Below are positions 54,523-64,000 of a DNA stretch of 64,000 nt, one piece after another. Both the position numbers and the translations under genes were made by a program. Below the pieces are notes generated by a model. It did no database searches. It was not told the DNA's origin and saw only the letters and a program-made list of their open reading frames with translations. The DNA comes from Alentia gelatinosa (lineage: Eukaryota > Annelida > Polychaeta > Phyllodocida > Polynoidae): contig OX465587.1 of the NCBI GenBank assembly GCA_950022655.1, positions 29,019,716 to 29,083,715 of the forward strand, read 5' to 3'. Numbering within the stretch: position 1 is the first letter of the stretch; every line of letters starts with the position of its first letter.

Positions 54523-54799
54523 TTATCTCACCCCTGGAATAAATGTCCATCTATAGGCTTAACATTGGGAACTCGTTCTCCATGCCCCCACAAGTATTGC
54601 AGTCCGTTCTCCATGGTCTATATCCTGTGTGTTGTCCATTGTTTTAGTGGGTACAGCATTTTTGCTGACCACCACCGATTATGCGCACCAATAACTTCTC
54701 AAATAGAACCACCAACTTTGTACAGGTTGCACATAATCGGTGGCGTTTTTGTCGGCCGGTGGAAATGCCACATTATCACATTGATATCCCATAGAAATC
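54523..54799. mobile_element. Family G-like TIR element, partial
   Basis: TTTATCTCACCCCTGGAATA then AACATTGGGAACTCGTTCTC and AAGTATTGCAGTCCGTTCTC. The complete relative is at 55126-55276. A further inverted pair, ACCGATTATGCGCACC / TGCACATAATCGGTGG, lies at 54671-54742. Confidence 0.5.
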
Positions 54800-55114
54800 T
54801 GTAGGGGATCAAAAGGGTAAAATTCATGAAGATCATAAGACATAACATCGATTCACATTTAATCCCTATTCATCACTGTTCTTGTTTTTGAAGGAATTGA
54901 AGGAAACTATATTTTTCCAGTACATGTCCTGAATAATTCAATCAAATACAAATTGACTTAATTTATCTATTGGGTTAAGTCAAACTATGATATATTATAG
55001 TATACTCCTTTGGAATATATAGGAAAAGGTGAAAGGAACCAGTTTGATTTGATAATTGTTGGTCTTTGAAAACCACAAGGTGGTGTCGCTGTGTATTGTA
55101 GAATATGCCTTTAA
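54800..55114 (+). mobile_element. Family B MITE, right half
   Basis: Contains TTGTTTTTGAAGGAATTGAA and TTTTTCCAGTACATGTCCTG and ends TGTAGAATATGCCTTTAA (TTAA 55111-55114). The left half is missing. Confidence 0.6.
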
Positions 55115-55125
55115 CGTTCTGAAAG

Positions 55126-55276
55126 GTGATTCATCTCATCCCTGGTATTTTTGTCCCAAAGGCTTGACATTGGGAACTCATTCTCCATACTCCTACAAGT
55201 ATTGCAGTCCGTTCTCCATGGTCTATATTCTGTGCATCGTCCATTCTTTTAGTGTATACAGGGGTAAGATAGATAC
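55126..55276 (+). mobile_element. Family G-like TIR element
   Basis: TCATCTCATCCCTGG at the left and CAGGGGTAAGATAGA at the right, about 150 bp. It shares TGCAGTCCGTTCTCCATGGT with 54523-54650. Confidence 0.55.
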
Positions 55277-55414
55277 AGAAAGCCACTCATTGTGGTCAAA
55301 TTCGTTGTTCTCCAACTCGTTTGAATGCTGTGATATTCTTTCGACTGTCGCATCATTCATATCAATCCGCATCAAACTAGTGAAGAACAACGAATTTGAC
55401 CAAAACTTGTTGGT

Positions 55415-55570
55415 TTTTATATTATTCTAGAAAGTTTCAAACAAGTACAACTCAACAAATTCCCCAGTTGGTTATGTTGATTTGCTTTTATTAGAACAAT
55501 ATTTACAACGTTTCGGCAACAAGTAGCCTTTGTCAAGTATTCTTTATTCGTCTTAAATGGTTTTATACTA
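55415..55570 (-). mobile_element. Possible Penelope-like element 3' remnant
   Basis: The minus strand reads TTGACAAAGGCTACTTGTTG followed by CCGAAACGTTGTAAATATTG. A GGC...GCC stem followed by GAAACGTTG resembles the hammerhead-ribozyme core carried by many Penelope-like retroelements, but the expected CUGANGA box is altered (TTGACAA), so it would be inactive. The assignment is tentative. Confidence 0.35.
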
Positions 55571-55721
55571 GTACTGAGAATCAATATATATTTGAGTGTA
55601 TCTTTCATAACAGACCATAAGGGCAGTCGGGATGATTGGGTGATTGTTCTGTCACCAGTACACAGATCCTGATTCGGTGCAATTTCCGTTGGTGTCGGCA
55701 CCACCAATGTGGACAAACAGG

Positions 55722-55940
55722 CAGCTGCAGCATGTCTAGACTTGCTCAAGTCTGTGATTATAAACATTCATTAAATGATTAAACACAATCAGAATAAAGA
55801 ATAGAGGAGGGGGAGTTGTACACATCGCTGGTACGGGAGAAGAGTCCTGTAAACCTGTGACGGGTGGAGCGCCCTAGACTTGCTCAAGTCTTTGATTATG
55901 AACATTCATTAAATGATTAAACACAATCAGAATAAAGTTC
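55722..55940. repeat. ~75-bp direct duplication
   Basis: TAGACTTGCTCAAGTCT.TGATTAT.AACATTCATTAAATG, continuing to CAATCAGAATAAAG, occurs at 55736-55800 and 55873-55938, 137 bp apart. Confidence 0.75.
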
Positions 55941-56874
55941 ATTAAAGTATGCATCCTTCTCTGACTGGCCCATGAATCAAAGACTTGTCCACTATAAACA
56001 GAATCTCCTGTTTATAACCCAAGCCACTCCCTGTAACCCTATACTTCCTCCTACCCCTCCCCCTCCCCTCCTTCAGTTCCCAAGCCGCCTGTGTTGTCAT
56101 AGCAATAAATTTTGCTTACTCCTGACTATGACCCAATTAAGATCAAAGTGAGAGGGTATCAATCTCCCAGCAGATATCCTAACCAGTAGCCAGGATATCT
56201 GTATGGAGAGAAATGTTGGAAATACTGGAGCTAAACAGCGCCAGAAATCTAACACCATTACTGATTGTACCAGTCCTTGTATCCCAGAGAGGAGGATAGC
56301 CATAGGATACAGGGACTAGAGTCAGTCTACAGCATGTCCTGAGGTGAACCAGGCATGTTGTCAATAACACCAGGGTAATTTTACCACCTAATACTCGCCA
56401 CCCTCAACATACTATTCGTCATTAATATCATTGATAGTCTTCGTTCTAGGTGAAATACTGTCAACACAGAAATGGGTAGGCCATGTGTCTCAATTGTCCT
56501 ATAGACAACTAAACACGGATCACTGATATCACACTTGAAATGTATATGATATAATTCTCATAACTCATCAATGGTCATCACTGCTGGTGCATTTCATTGT
56601 CATTATGGCAGATCTGTGCAATACTCATGTACCGCAAAATTCTTCTTACTTATGGACATTTGTCAATGTCATGGGACCAGACGGAAGTTCGGTCTGGTCG
56701 AGTCTTGATGTTGTTTGTACAAATAACCATAGACCCATTAAAAGTTTTAAAAAAACACAAAAAAATTCACTTGTCAATATGTGTTTCGCACCAGTGTTAT
56801 TACACCCCTAAACCCAAGCCCTACTGATAAAAGATAATTTGACGAAAAGGGCAACAATTAATTGAGTTTTCCGC
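55941..56874. other. No gene recognised
   Basis: Unique DNA. Two overlapping 75-codon plus frames at about 56590-56830 lack a clear family match. Confidence 0.4.
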
Positions 56875-57400
56875 ATATGGGCCTATTTCCATTGGCTGAC
56901 GAAAAGGGTGTAGATTTTTTAAAGTTACCCAGAAAGTCTGTCGGTGGTGCCACTGACTGTGCGTCTATATAGAAGGGTAGTAGATTTCACTCAGCGACCA
57001 ACATTTCACTCAGTGGTGGGTGGTGCCACATTGCATAATCTAAGCAGAAAATATCATGGGTCATTTCACAAGCTGCGTCGTTTCCATTCACCGATTTTGG
57101 GTCAGCAGTGCCAAAATGCTGCCGGTGGTTTCTGACTCGGTGATGGGAAATCGGCCTTATTTTACCACCTTATACTCCAGACCCTGACTTGTCAATGTGT
57201 GTTTCGCTCCAGGTTTATTGCACCCCTGAACCCAAGTGCTGCTGATATAAGCCATTTTCCACTTGTTGACGAAGAACTGCAGCAATTATTTGAATTCTCT
57301 GTATAAAGCCATATTCCACTGGTCGATTATTCGCCACCAATCTGCATTGGGGAACCACCAACGCATGATCAATGATTGGAAACAGACATGCTGAGAAGTG
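56875..57400. mobile_element. Family C elements (one full, one fragment)
   Basis: 56875-57165 (TATTTCCATTGGCTGACGAA ... GGGAAATCGGCC) parallels 37880-38155 word for word in order. 57245-57400 is a shorter piece (GCCATATTCCACTGGTCGAT ... GATTGGAAACAGACATGC). Confidence 0.6.
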
Positions 57401-58051
57401 TTTAATGATCAATTGCGTATAGATTATGCAATCAGGCCACCACCAACTGACTTGTTCAACAACCGACAGAAACAAAGGGGTTTGAAGTCATTGGTGATTG
57501 TCATTGTGTTCGGAGGACAGTTCTGTCTGAGGTGTACAGCAATACAAGTGTTGACGTTCAGCGCCACCTAACGGCCCACTCTTGAGATACGCGGCCGCTC
57601 GGACAAACACGGCCGAGTCCGCTCACATGCACATAGAGATATTTATAGCAATCACACCTTAAGTGTGAAGGGTGGGTGTGATTACAGGAGTGTTGTTTTT
57701 TGACAGATTAAATTGCTGGAACAAACTAGGGTATTGTATCAACGAGTCTGGGTTGTCTAAACTTTATAGTTGATAATCATCTTGGTTTTAACTTGGAAAA
57801 AGATACACATGATATAGCTAGGTCTGCCAATATATCAATGTATATTCAATTTTGGTGACCCTATGTTATCTATGCTATATCTAAAGTATTATTGAGGCAA
57901 TATGCATGTATGACATACTAGATTTGAGCTGGAATACCATAGAATATGGTGCAATCACTACCTCACTCTGGAAATAATGTAGAGTGGTATTACGGATCTA
58001 TTATCCTCATACATTCAGTGATCCAATGCTAAAGTATACGTTGCCAGGTGA
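57401..58051. promoter_or_regulatory. Unique stretch with T-box-like palindrome
   Basis: TCACACCTTAAGTGTGA at 57652-57668 is two inverted T-box half-sites, and a third GGTGTGA lies at 57675-57681. Just left is a GC-rich piece with CGCGGCCGCTCG and CGGCCGAGTCCG. The rest of the interval is plain AT-rich DNA. Regulatory role is inference. Confidence 0.3.
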
Positions 58052-58325
58052 ATGTTTGGCTTCAGATGTGGCGTAACTAAGCAGATTAGGTGCGACACCA
58101 GCCTACGGAAAAAGGCCCATTACCAATCTGTTAGCACTGGACTTGTAATCTCAAAGTTGTTGGACTTTGTTGATTTGAGTCCCACTGCAGCCACTTTTCT
58201 CCTTCACCCCCAGCAGTGGTGGATTTACTGCTATATCAAAGGCCGATCCTTCTCACACCATGTCTATGTGGTGTGGGAAGTAAAAGAACCCTCACCTCGG
58301 TAAATGTGTAGGGGTGGGATTTCTT
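58052..58325 (+). mobile_element. Candidate tRNA-derived SINE
   Basis: TCTGTTAGCACTGGACTTGTAATCTC resembles the D-arm to anticodon-arm part of a tRNA with anticodon TGT (split here: GTTAGCACTGG, ACTTGTAATC). GATTTGAGTCCCAC resembles a B box with one mismatch, then GCAGCCAC. About 12 extra bases lie between arm and B box. The tail CTCACCTCGGTAAATG leads to GTAGGGGTGGGATTTC. Only one copy is in the window, so this is tentative. Confidence 0.4.
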
Positions 58326-58853
58326 TCTACATTCATCTCATACATTCGATCAAACCCATCCCCTCCTTGAGATGTTCTTTTGTTGCAGACGAGTTGTGGG
58401 TCGATGATCCTAAATCGGTCGCCAAAAGTGTATCAACATGTTGATAAATCCAGTCGCCGACAATGGCACGTTGGAAAATGGGCCTTGATTGGGTGGCTGA
58501 CACGGGCTGAGGGGTTACGTAATTTGCCTGCAAGAAGTTCGACGGCTCCTATACGATTTGTGAACTACCTGGGCACCAAATTTCATCATTTGTTAATGTT
58601 CAAATCGTTTGTGATAAACATTTTACAATCCTAACTGATAAAAAGGGCCTGCACCACTCGGCCTAATTTTCTCAGAAATACCACTGCATCGCTCGATGTG
58701 TATGGGCGTTTATATAGAAAATGTACTGAACGATAATACTGATGCCGATGACAAGTTTTATGCTACCCTGAATGAAAAAGGTCGTTCAGTATGTCGTTCA
58801 TGGTCCGATGTATCGTATCGTCCAGCCTCATGGACGACAAAATGTTATCCTAC
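58326..58853. other. No gene; family A fragment
   Basis: 58512-58565 (GGGTTACGTAATTTGCCTGC, CTCCTATACGATTTGTGAAC) matches part of the family A MITE at 4938. The rest is unique. Confidence 0.45.
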
Positions 58854-59150
58854 CCCCTTATATAAAATCCCATAGGCTTAACATTGGGTTTCCGTATGCC
58901 ACGCTAACTGGCATACAGAGTTTTATATGCCACTAGTGGCATACAGCATTCTTATCATGTAATTCCAAAATCGAGGAGATAGGGTAGGATAAAATCAAAA
59001 CCTGATTCGTTTTAATCTTGGCCACCGCATTCCACTCCTGAAGTTTTGGCTCCGGACTTCACTCGGCTTCGCCTCATGAGGTCACTTTGCCGAACTCCAG
59101 TCGTGGAATACGGTGGCCAAGAATAAAACTCATCCAGTTTTATGATATTA
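58854..59150 (+). mobile_element. Family E composite hairpin element
   Basis: TTATCCTACCCCCTTATATA to GGGTAGGATAAAA (58854-58995), followed by the TTTTAATCTTGGCCACCGC / GGTGGCCAAGAATAAAAC hairpin. Third copy of the composite in the window. Confidence 0.7.
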
Positions 59151-60119
59151 TTCAACGCCCCCTTGAATTGGTAGATGTGTATTGGCTGTAGCATGGCTAA
59201 GTGTAGTATGGCTAAGTGCAGTATGTACCTCCTGGAGTCCATTGCGTGTCGGGTTCACCCTCAATACCTTGCTGTGCCGACCCCGGGGTGCTTCCAGGGT
59301 GCACCCCCCCTCCACTCCCCTCCTCACGCCACTTCTCGCGAGACAACGCACCCCACGTGACACCCCGACGAGACCTCAGCTGGCAGCCAGTCACGTGTTC
59401 TCGTCACGACGAGAAGAGGCCTCGAGATTTCCTGTCGGACTGCAGACATGCTTGGAGAGTGTGGCGCTGAGCGATAATAGGGGATTGAGTGGTAAACAAC
59501 CCCCCCGTAGGGTGGCGTTGCCAGGTGTTGACGTGAACTGGTTTCCTTCCTACTTCCCGCTCGCCTGTCACTTTATGTCGTGGAGAATGATGATGGATTT
59601 CGCTACATTTCCGAAGCAAACATCGGAAACTTCGTAAACATTTTAGGAATAAGTTCAGAGTCAACAAGTCAACAAATGTTCTACAGAATATGACTGTAAC
59701 TTTCTGCTTTAGATGAAATAGTCCATGATGATTTGTGGTTTATTTTGTAAAATATTGATAGAGGGAAACTATGTTTACCTACCACATATAAAACGTTAGA
59801 ATTCTGTCGGATCCGCTTGGAGTTTTTCCTGCACATAGAGACAGAGTGAACCAGACCTAGGCCTGGAGACCGAAGGGCCACGGGAGTGAGAATCTCGTGG
59901 AGACCAAACTCGAACTTCTGCAGTCAGTTGTTGTTCTAATTTTATGATTTGTGTTTAGCCATACCAAAAACAGAATTTAGTAGAGCAGTTTTCCAATCTC
60001 CTTACCCTTAGATCAGCCTCTGAGACCACGACACTACACTGATTACTGTAGAGACAGTACACTGCACCGCTCCACTGTGTCACGCCGAATGATAACCCAT
60101 TGAGAACTATGCTGGCACT
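59151..60119. other. No gene recognised; GC-richer patch
   Basis: 59240-59560 is GC-richer with several overlapping short frames on both strands (for example 59182-59637). None shows a domain. TATGGCTAAGTG is repeated at 59192-59218. Confidence 0.4.
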
Positions 60120-60995
60120 TGGCAACAATGTACCTGTGTCATGTTAAATGTTGGCCCATTCAAAAGTATGCTGTCTTATCCGGAGAAAAGATGTCACAGT
60201 TACTCAGTATGGATAAAAACAATTACTCTCCCCCGCCCAAAGCATCGGGCAGTATTGTTTTCGATCCTTTCCTCATAACTTCGACATATACTCTCACCGG
60301 AACTTGGTTTCCCCATTTCTGTATACCCTCCAATATTGACAAAAACAGATAGTCCAAGAAGCCATGGCCACCCTCATTGAGTAACTCAGACCGCTATGTT
60401 TTCGTCCAGCCGGTTTCCCGCCGGTTTCATAGCAATAATTAGTGTTGCTTTGCATATTGCTATGTAACAATATCATAGCGGCGTCATAGTCGCATCGAAG
60501 TAGTAAGATAACATCAGCCTTGGACGAAAACGTCAGCCTCGTTACATAACTCAGAATGACTGCACCACTAGCAGCGGTATATATAACTACATATTCCTAT
60601 ATATCCATTTCCGAAAGCGCTATAGTTATATATACATACCGCTGTTGGCGGTGCAGTAATTATATGTTATGTAGCGAGGCTGACGTTTTCGTCCCAGGCT
60701 GATGTTTTTGTCCCGGGCTGACGTTTTCGTCCCGGCCTGACCACGTGTCATAATAAAAGAGCAGCGGGACGAAAACTTAGCTATTGCAGTTACTCGATAA
60801 GGGTGGCCATTTTTCTGGGGCTATGGCAGGAAAAGAAATAATCATTTTTATTGATATTTGAAGGTATATAGGAATAGGGAAACCAAGTACCGGTAAACAA
60901 AAGTCAGAGTTACTCGGTAAGGCTGGGAAAAATTACTGCCCGCGACCAAGGTCTTGGGCAGTAATTTTTGAACTTTCGAACTTTTGCTCACCGGA
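60120..60995. mobile_element. Element L with a long central palindrome
   Basis: The outer parts (about 60180-60400 and 60780-60995) are inverted relatives of each other: ACTTGGTTTCCCCATTT / GGGAAACCAAGTACC and CCATGGCCACCCT / AGGGTGGCCAT. The centre (60528-60705) is an inverted repeat with arms of about 60 bp (CGTCAGCCTCGTTACATAAC; TATATATAAC..CCGCTG). GGCTGACGTTTTCGTCCC is repeated about three times at 60688-60745. A half copy is at 49573-49790. Non-coding. Confidence 0.65.
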
Positions 60996-61205
60996 ACATA
61001 GTTGTCCTCTATTGTCCGCTAATATGTATACAGGATTATCTAGATACAGAAGATCAGGGCAGAATTTTATTGTAACCGAGTGAGACTCTAACTTAGTCAG
61101 AACCGTACTATATAGGTGTATGTATTTCTAGATACAGGAGGTCAGGGGAGAATCTTATTGTAACCGATTTAGACCCTAACCTAGGCAGAGCCGCACTATA
61201 TAGGT

Positions 61206-61520
61206 TTATCTGAACACTAATAAAAGAACTACAAAGGCTTAACAATGGCCGACTGTATTCGGGCGAGTATGCAGAAAAATGAACCTCATTGCTCTAGTGG
61301 GATGCATTTCTGAAATGACGTCATGTGAAAAATGACCAAGGAGTGAGCAAAACAAGAGCGATATCAAGAGTATCAACAAGCACACATTATGGAGTGTCAC
61401 ACAATTTTCACTAGAACTCAGTGAGTTTTATGTTATTTTCTTGCGCAGTAATTAATCCGTTACCTTGCCGTCGTGAGGTAAACAACAACAACTCGACCAA
61501 CTCGCATTTGGTTTCTCCTA
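61206..61520. mobile_element. Insertion related to the family E element at 51799
   Basis: GAAAAATGAACCTCATTGCTC, CTAGTGGGATGCATTTCTGA and, further right, GCGCAGTAATTAATCCG and AAACAACAACAACTCG parallel 51870-52100. Terminal repeats are not clear. Confidence 0.5.
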
Positions 61521-61704
61521 GGTATTTCTAGATACAGGAGGTCAGGGCAGAATCCTGTTGTAACCCAGTCGGACCCCTAACCTAGTCATAGCCGCATTAT
61601 ATAGGTGTATGTATTTCTAGATACAGGAGATCAGGGCAGAATCCTGTTGTAGCCCAGTCGGACCCCTAACCTAGTCAGAGATACTATACTATAGAGGAAA
61701 CCCA

Positions 61705-61988
61705 TGAAAGTTTAGGGTCTGAGCTTGCATCCTATCGAGTTTGAATCACGTAGTAATTCACAAAGCGAAGCCACGTGAATTGCTACGTGATTCAAATGAG
61801 ATGGGATCGAGCTCTGACCCTAAACTTGAATGGGTTTCTGAATTTATCTCACCCTTAATATTGACTAATGGGCTAACATTTGTGACATTATCCCCCATTG
61901 GATATATTTCCTAAATATCTAACAGGTGTTAGATACGAGTTTCCAATGTTAAGTCTATGGAGAAAAAATATCTGGGGTGAGATAAAAG
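61705..61988 (-). mobile_element. Composite family G element (copy 2)
   Basis: A hairpin (AGTTTAGGGTCTGAGCT ... GAGCTCTGACCCTAAACT) is followed by a TIR unit, TTTATCTCACCC ... GGGGTGAGATAAA. Reverse-complemented, it matches 470-740 along its length. Confidence 0.7.
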
Positions 61989-62121
61989 TATATATCTAGA
62001 TACAGGAGGTCAGGGGGGATACTGTTGTAACCTAGTCAGACTCTAACTTAGTCAGAGCCGCACTTTATAGGTGTATTTCTAGATACAGGAGGTCAGGGCA
62101 GAATCCTACCGAGTCAGACTC

Positions 62122-62433
62122 TTAAGCCTGATGCCCATCTACCGATTTAGGGTTGAGCGATTAGTTCCCAAATCATATAGGAGTCGGTGAACTTGTCGCA
62201 GGCAAATTATGTAACCCTTCTTTCGACCGGCGGACATTGAGGAGAAGGGGTGGTGGATATTAGTCCTAAGCAAATCGGTCTACTAATCATGGCTCACCCT
62301 TGCCTAGCTGTCCTACATCTACCGACTACAGCCGACTCCGTTAGGATGTCTTGGGTGTGACAAATTACCGTCCGTTTGTCGCCGACAAAGGTACATGAAT
62401 TTTCCGAAATCGGTAGATGGGCATTGGGCTTAA
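62122..62433. mobile_element. TTAA-flanked MITE, family A (copy 3)
   Basis: TTAAGCCTGATGCCCATCTA / TAGATGGGCATTGGGCTTAA with TTAA on both sides. Inserted within the ~85-bp satellite. Confidence 0.85.
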
Positions 62434-62535
62434 CCTAGTCAGAGCTGCACTCTATAGGTGTAAATATATCTAGATACAGGAGATCAGGACAGAATATTGT
62501 TGTAACCGAGTCAGACCCTAACCTAGTTCAGTGTT

Positions 62536-62804
62536 AGCTGCTCTGTGCATTCCGAGTAGCTCTGATCGGAATTCTAGCATACGAATGGTGAGTTTCTGAG
62601 TAGGATATCCCTGGAGTTGTCCTATCTTTCCGCAGAGAATTACCGGCGGTATGCCGTTTATACCATCCTTGGAAGCTGCCTCATATTGGCTTTGCTAATT
62701 GTGTCTTTTTACGTTGGTTTAACCTACGTTTGTATGGAAGAGCGATTTGTAATCGAATTCAAACGTCTAAATTGAAAAAGAAGAAATCCCTGAGAGCAAA
62801 TAAG
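62536..62804. other. No gene recognised
   Basis: Unique sequence, nothing identified. Confidence 0.4.
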
Positions 62805-63136
62805 AAATAGATTAAAACTGTCCGGTATCATTTTCCTCAAACCTTCAGAATATAGTAGATGTATAGTACTACACATCTAAGTTTTAAAGTTTCTAGGTAA
62901 CATTCCTTGTTTTCGAAAGAATCGCAGAAAACCATATTTTTCAGTACATTTCCTCTGCAAATCAAACAAATGTAAATGGCTCTATTTTACCTATTAAGAT
63001 TGGATAAACTGGACAAAACGTTAACTCTACGCAATTGGCATAATAATGAACCAAAAGGAACCAGTTTTGACTGGTAATTTACAATATTTCAAAATCGCCA
63101 GGTGGCGTCACAGTAAATTGTAGGATATGCCTTTAA
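62805..63136 (+). mobile_element. Family B MITE, right half
   Basis: From TTTTCCTCAAACCTTCAGAA through TTTTTCAGTACATTTCCTC to GTAAATTGTAGGATATGCC and TTAA at 63133. Left half absent. Confidence 0.7.
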
Positions 63137-63635
63137 AGGCAATTGACGGTGGCGCCAACTGGTGATTTTCAAATGTTCTGATTCATCCATTAAAATTGGT
63201 GGGTTTTGGCACATTCCAAACTAAAAAGACCTAGATTTGAGTTTTGTCTACTTTGATCTAATCCTATAGGCAAAATAGGCCCTTTTTCATATGGCTTTAT
63301 TTATGTAGGAAATGTACTGAAAAATTCTTTCAAAAACAAGGACGGTGACCTATGATTCTTAAAACTAAAATAGGTAGCACTATACATATACTTTATTCTG
63401 TGAAAGTTTGATGAAAATGACATGGGTTTTACTATGTGAAAAACAACTTTTTAGAATTTCTATATAATCTAATATAAAATGATCATAATATTGATCGCTA
63501 AATCAAAATCTAGCATGGTGACCCCCGATTTTTAATCCAGAAATGTGCACTACGATACGTAGAGATCATTGTATTCAATTTTTAGAAAAATGACATGGGT
63601 TTTAATTTTCACGCCAAATCGACCGACATGCTTTA
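63133..63635 (-). mobile_element. Family B MITE, inverted, abutting its neighbour
   Basis: Starts at the TTAA that ends the previous element (TTAAAGGCAATTGACGG) and ends ACCGACATGCTTTAA at 63635. GGTGACCCCCGATTTTTAAT shows the inverted order. Confidence 0.75.
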
Positions 63636-63956
63636 AATCCGGATGCCCATCTACCGATTTAGGGTTGAACGCTTAGTTACTAAATTGTATAGGAGTCGGT
63701 CACCTTGTCGCAGGCAAATTACGTAACCCCTCGCTCGATCCGCACACTGATAGAATAGGTGTATGGTCCACTAATCGCTGGGGGAGGGCAAAAACCAAAG
63801 AAACCGAGTGTTCACTAATCGCTGGGTAGCCTTGCCTAGCTGTCCTACATCTACCAAATCCGTTAGGATGGCTAGGCTGAGACAAATTACCCCCCGTTTG
63901 TCGCCGACAAACGTACATAAATATTCCAGAATCGGTAGATGGGCATTGGGCTTTAA
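63632..63956. mobile_element. TTAA-flanked MITE, family A (copy 4)
   Basis: Begins in the TTAA that ends the previous element (TTAAATCCGGATGCCCATCT) and ends GTAGATGGGCATTGGGCTTTAA (TTAA 63953-63956). Shares CTTGTCGCAGGCAAATTACG with other copies. Confidence 0.8.
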
Positions 63957-64000
63957 CATCTGGTTTGTGAGTTCTACCCAATATTTGCCTTGCCGTTGAG

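Larger units (their letters stand above)
61034..62535. repeat. ~85-bp satellite interrupted by three transposon insertions
   Basis: Units carry TCTAGATACAGGAGGTCAGG, GCAGAATCCTGTTGTAACC and CCTAACCTAGTCAGAGCCGC. TCTAGATACAG starts at 61039, 61127, 61527, 61616, 61995, 62078 and 62468, so neighbours are 83-89 bp apart except where other elements sit: 61206-61520, 61705-61988 and 62122-62433. Confidence 0.8.

Noticed and set aside
56587..56827. Possible LINE endonuclease fragment (SSVWSSLDVVCTN)
   Set aside because: The resemblance to an SSW.D-type endonuclease segment is weak, two frames overlap, and no other endonuclease motif is nearby.

Overview
The window looks like repeat-dense intergenic or intronic DNA from an invertebrate animal. 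The evidence is AT-rich sequence with no operons, dense families of short inverted-repeat transposons, minisatellites, decayed LINE 3' ends and one large Ty3/Gypsy-type LTR retrotransposon. Repeats of the AAGGTCAAGGTCAC type are, from memory, common in molluscs, so a marine lophotrochozoan is my best guess, held weakly. I see no convincing host gene exon, no tRNA or rRNA gene and no CRISPR array.

Layout. 1-9.6 kb: minisatellites (39-bp array at 1.2-2.0 kb, 28/29-bp C-rich array at 3.0-4.4 kb, 37-bp array at 9.2-9.6 kb), several TIR elements and a complex array of diverged segments (6.9-9.2 kb). 9.9-16 kb: TTAA-flanked MITEs, fold-back elements, LINE remnants and three tandem ~470-bp copies. 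16.4-19.5 kb: a ~3-kb element with ~175-bp inverted ends and internal repeats carrying nuclear-receptor-like AGGTCA motifs. 20.0-32.4 kb: the LTR retrotransposon. 32.4-45 kb: MITEs, a GC-rich nested palindrome, a 30-bp and a 60-bp satellite and two large hairpins. 45-64 kb: a 73-bp array, two LINE 3' ends, a tRNA-like SINE candidate, a possible Penelope-like remnant, many MITEs, and an ~85-bp satellite interrupted by three transposon insertions.

The LTR element lies on the minus strand (552-bp LTRs at 19999-20550 and 31883-32434, two differences seen; 4-bp target duplication ATTG). It carries a tRNA-His-like primer binding site, gag with capsid-like and CCHC parts, an aspartic protease, RT, RNase H and integrase. 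Between integrase and the 3' LTR is an unusual ~3.4-kb block of three successive long ORFs. One has two CCHH zinc-finger-like motifs and a bipartite basic NLS; none looks like an envelope protein. Pol is broken by an in-frame TGA inside a perfect splice-donor-like sequence and by a frame change inside integrase, although the LTRs are nearly identical. This element is the strongest candidate in the window for something not previously described.
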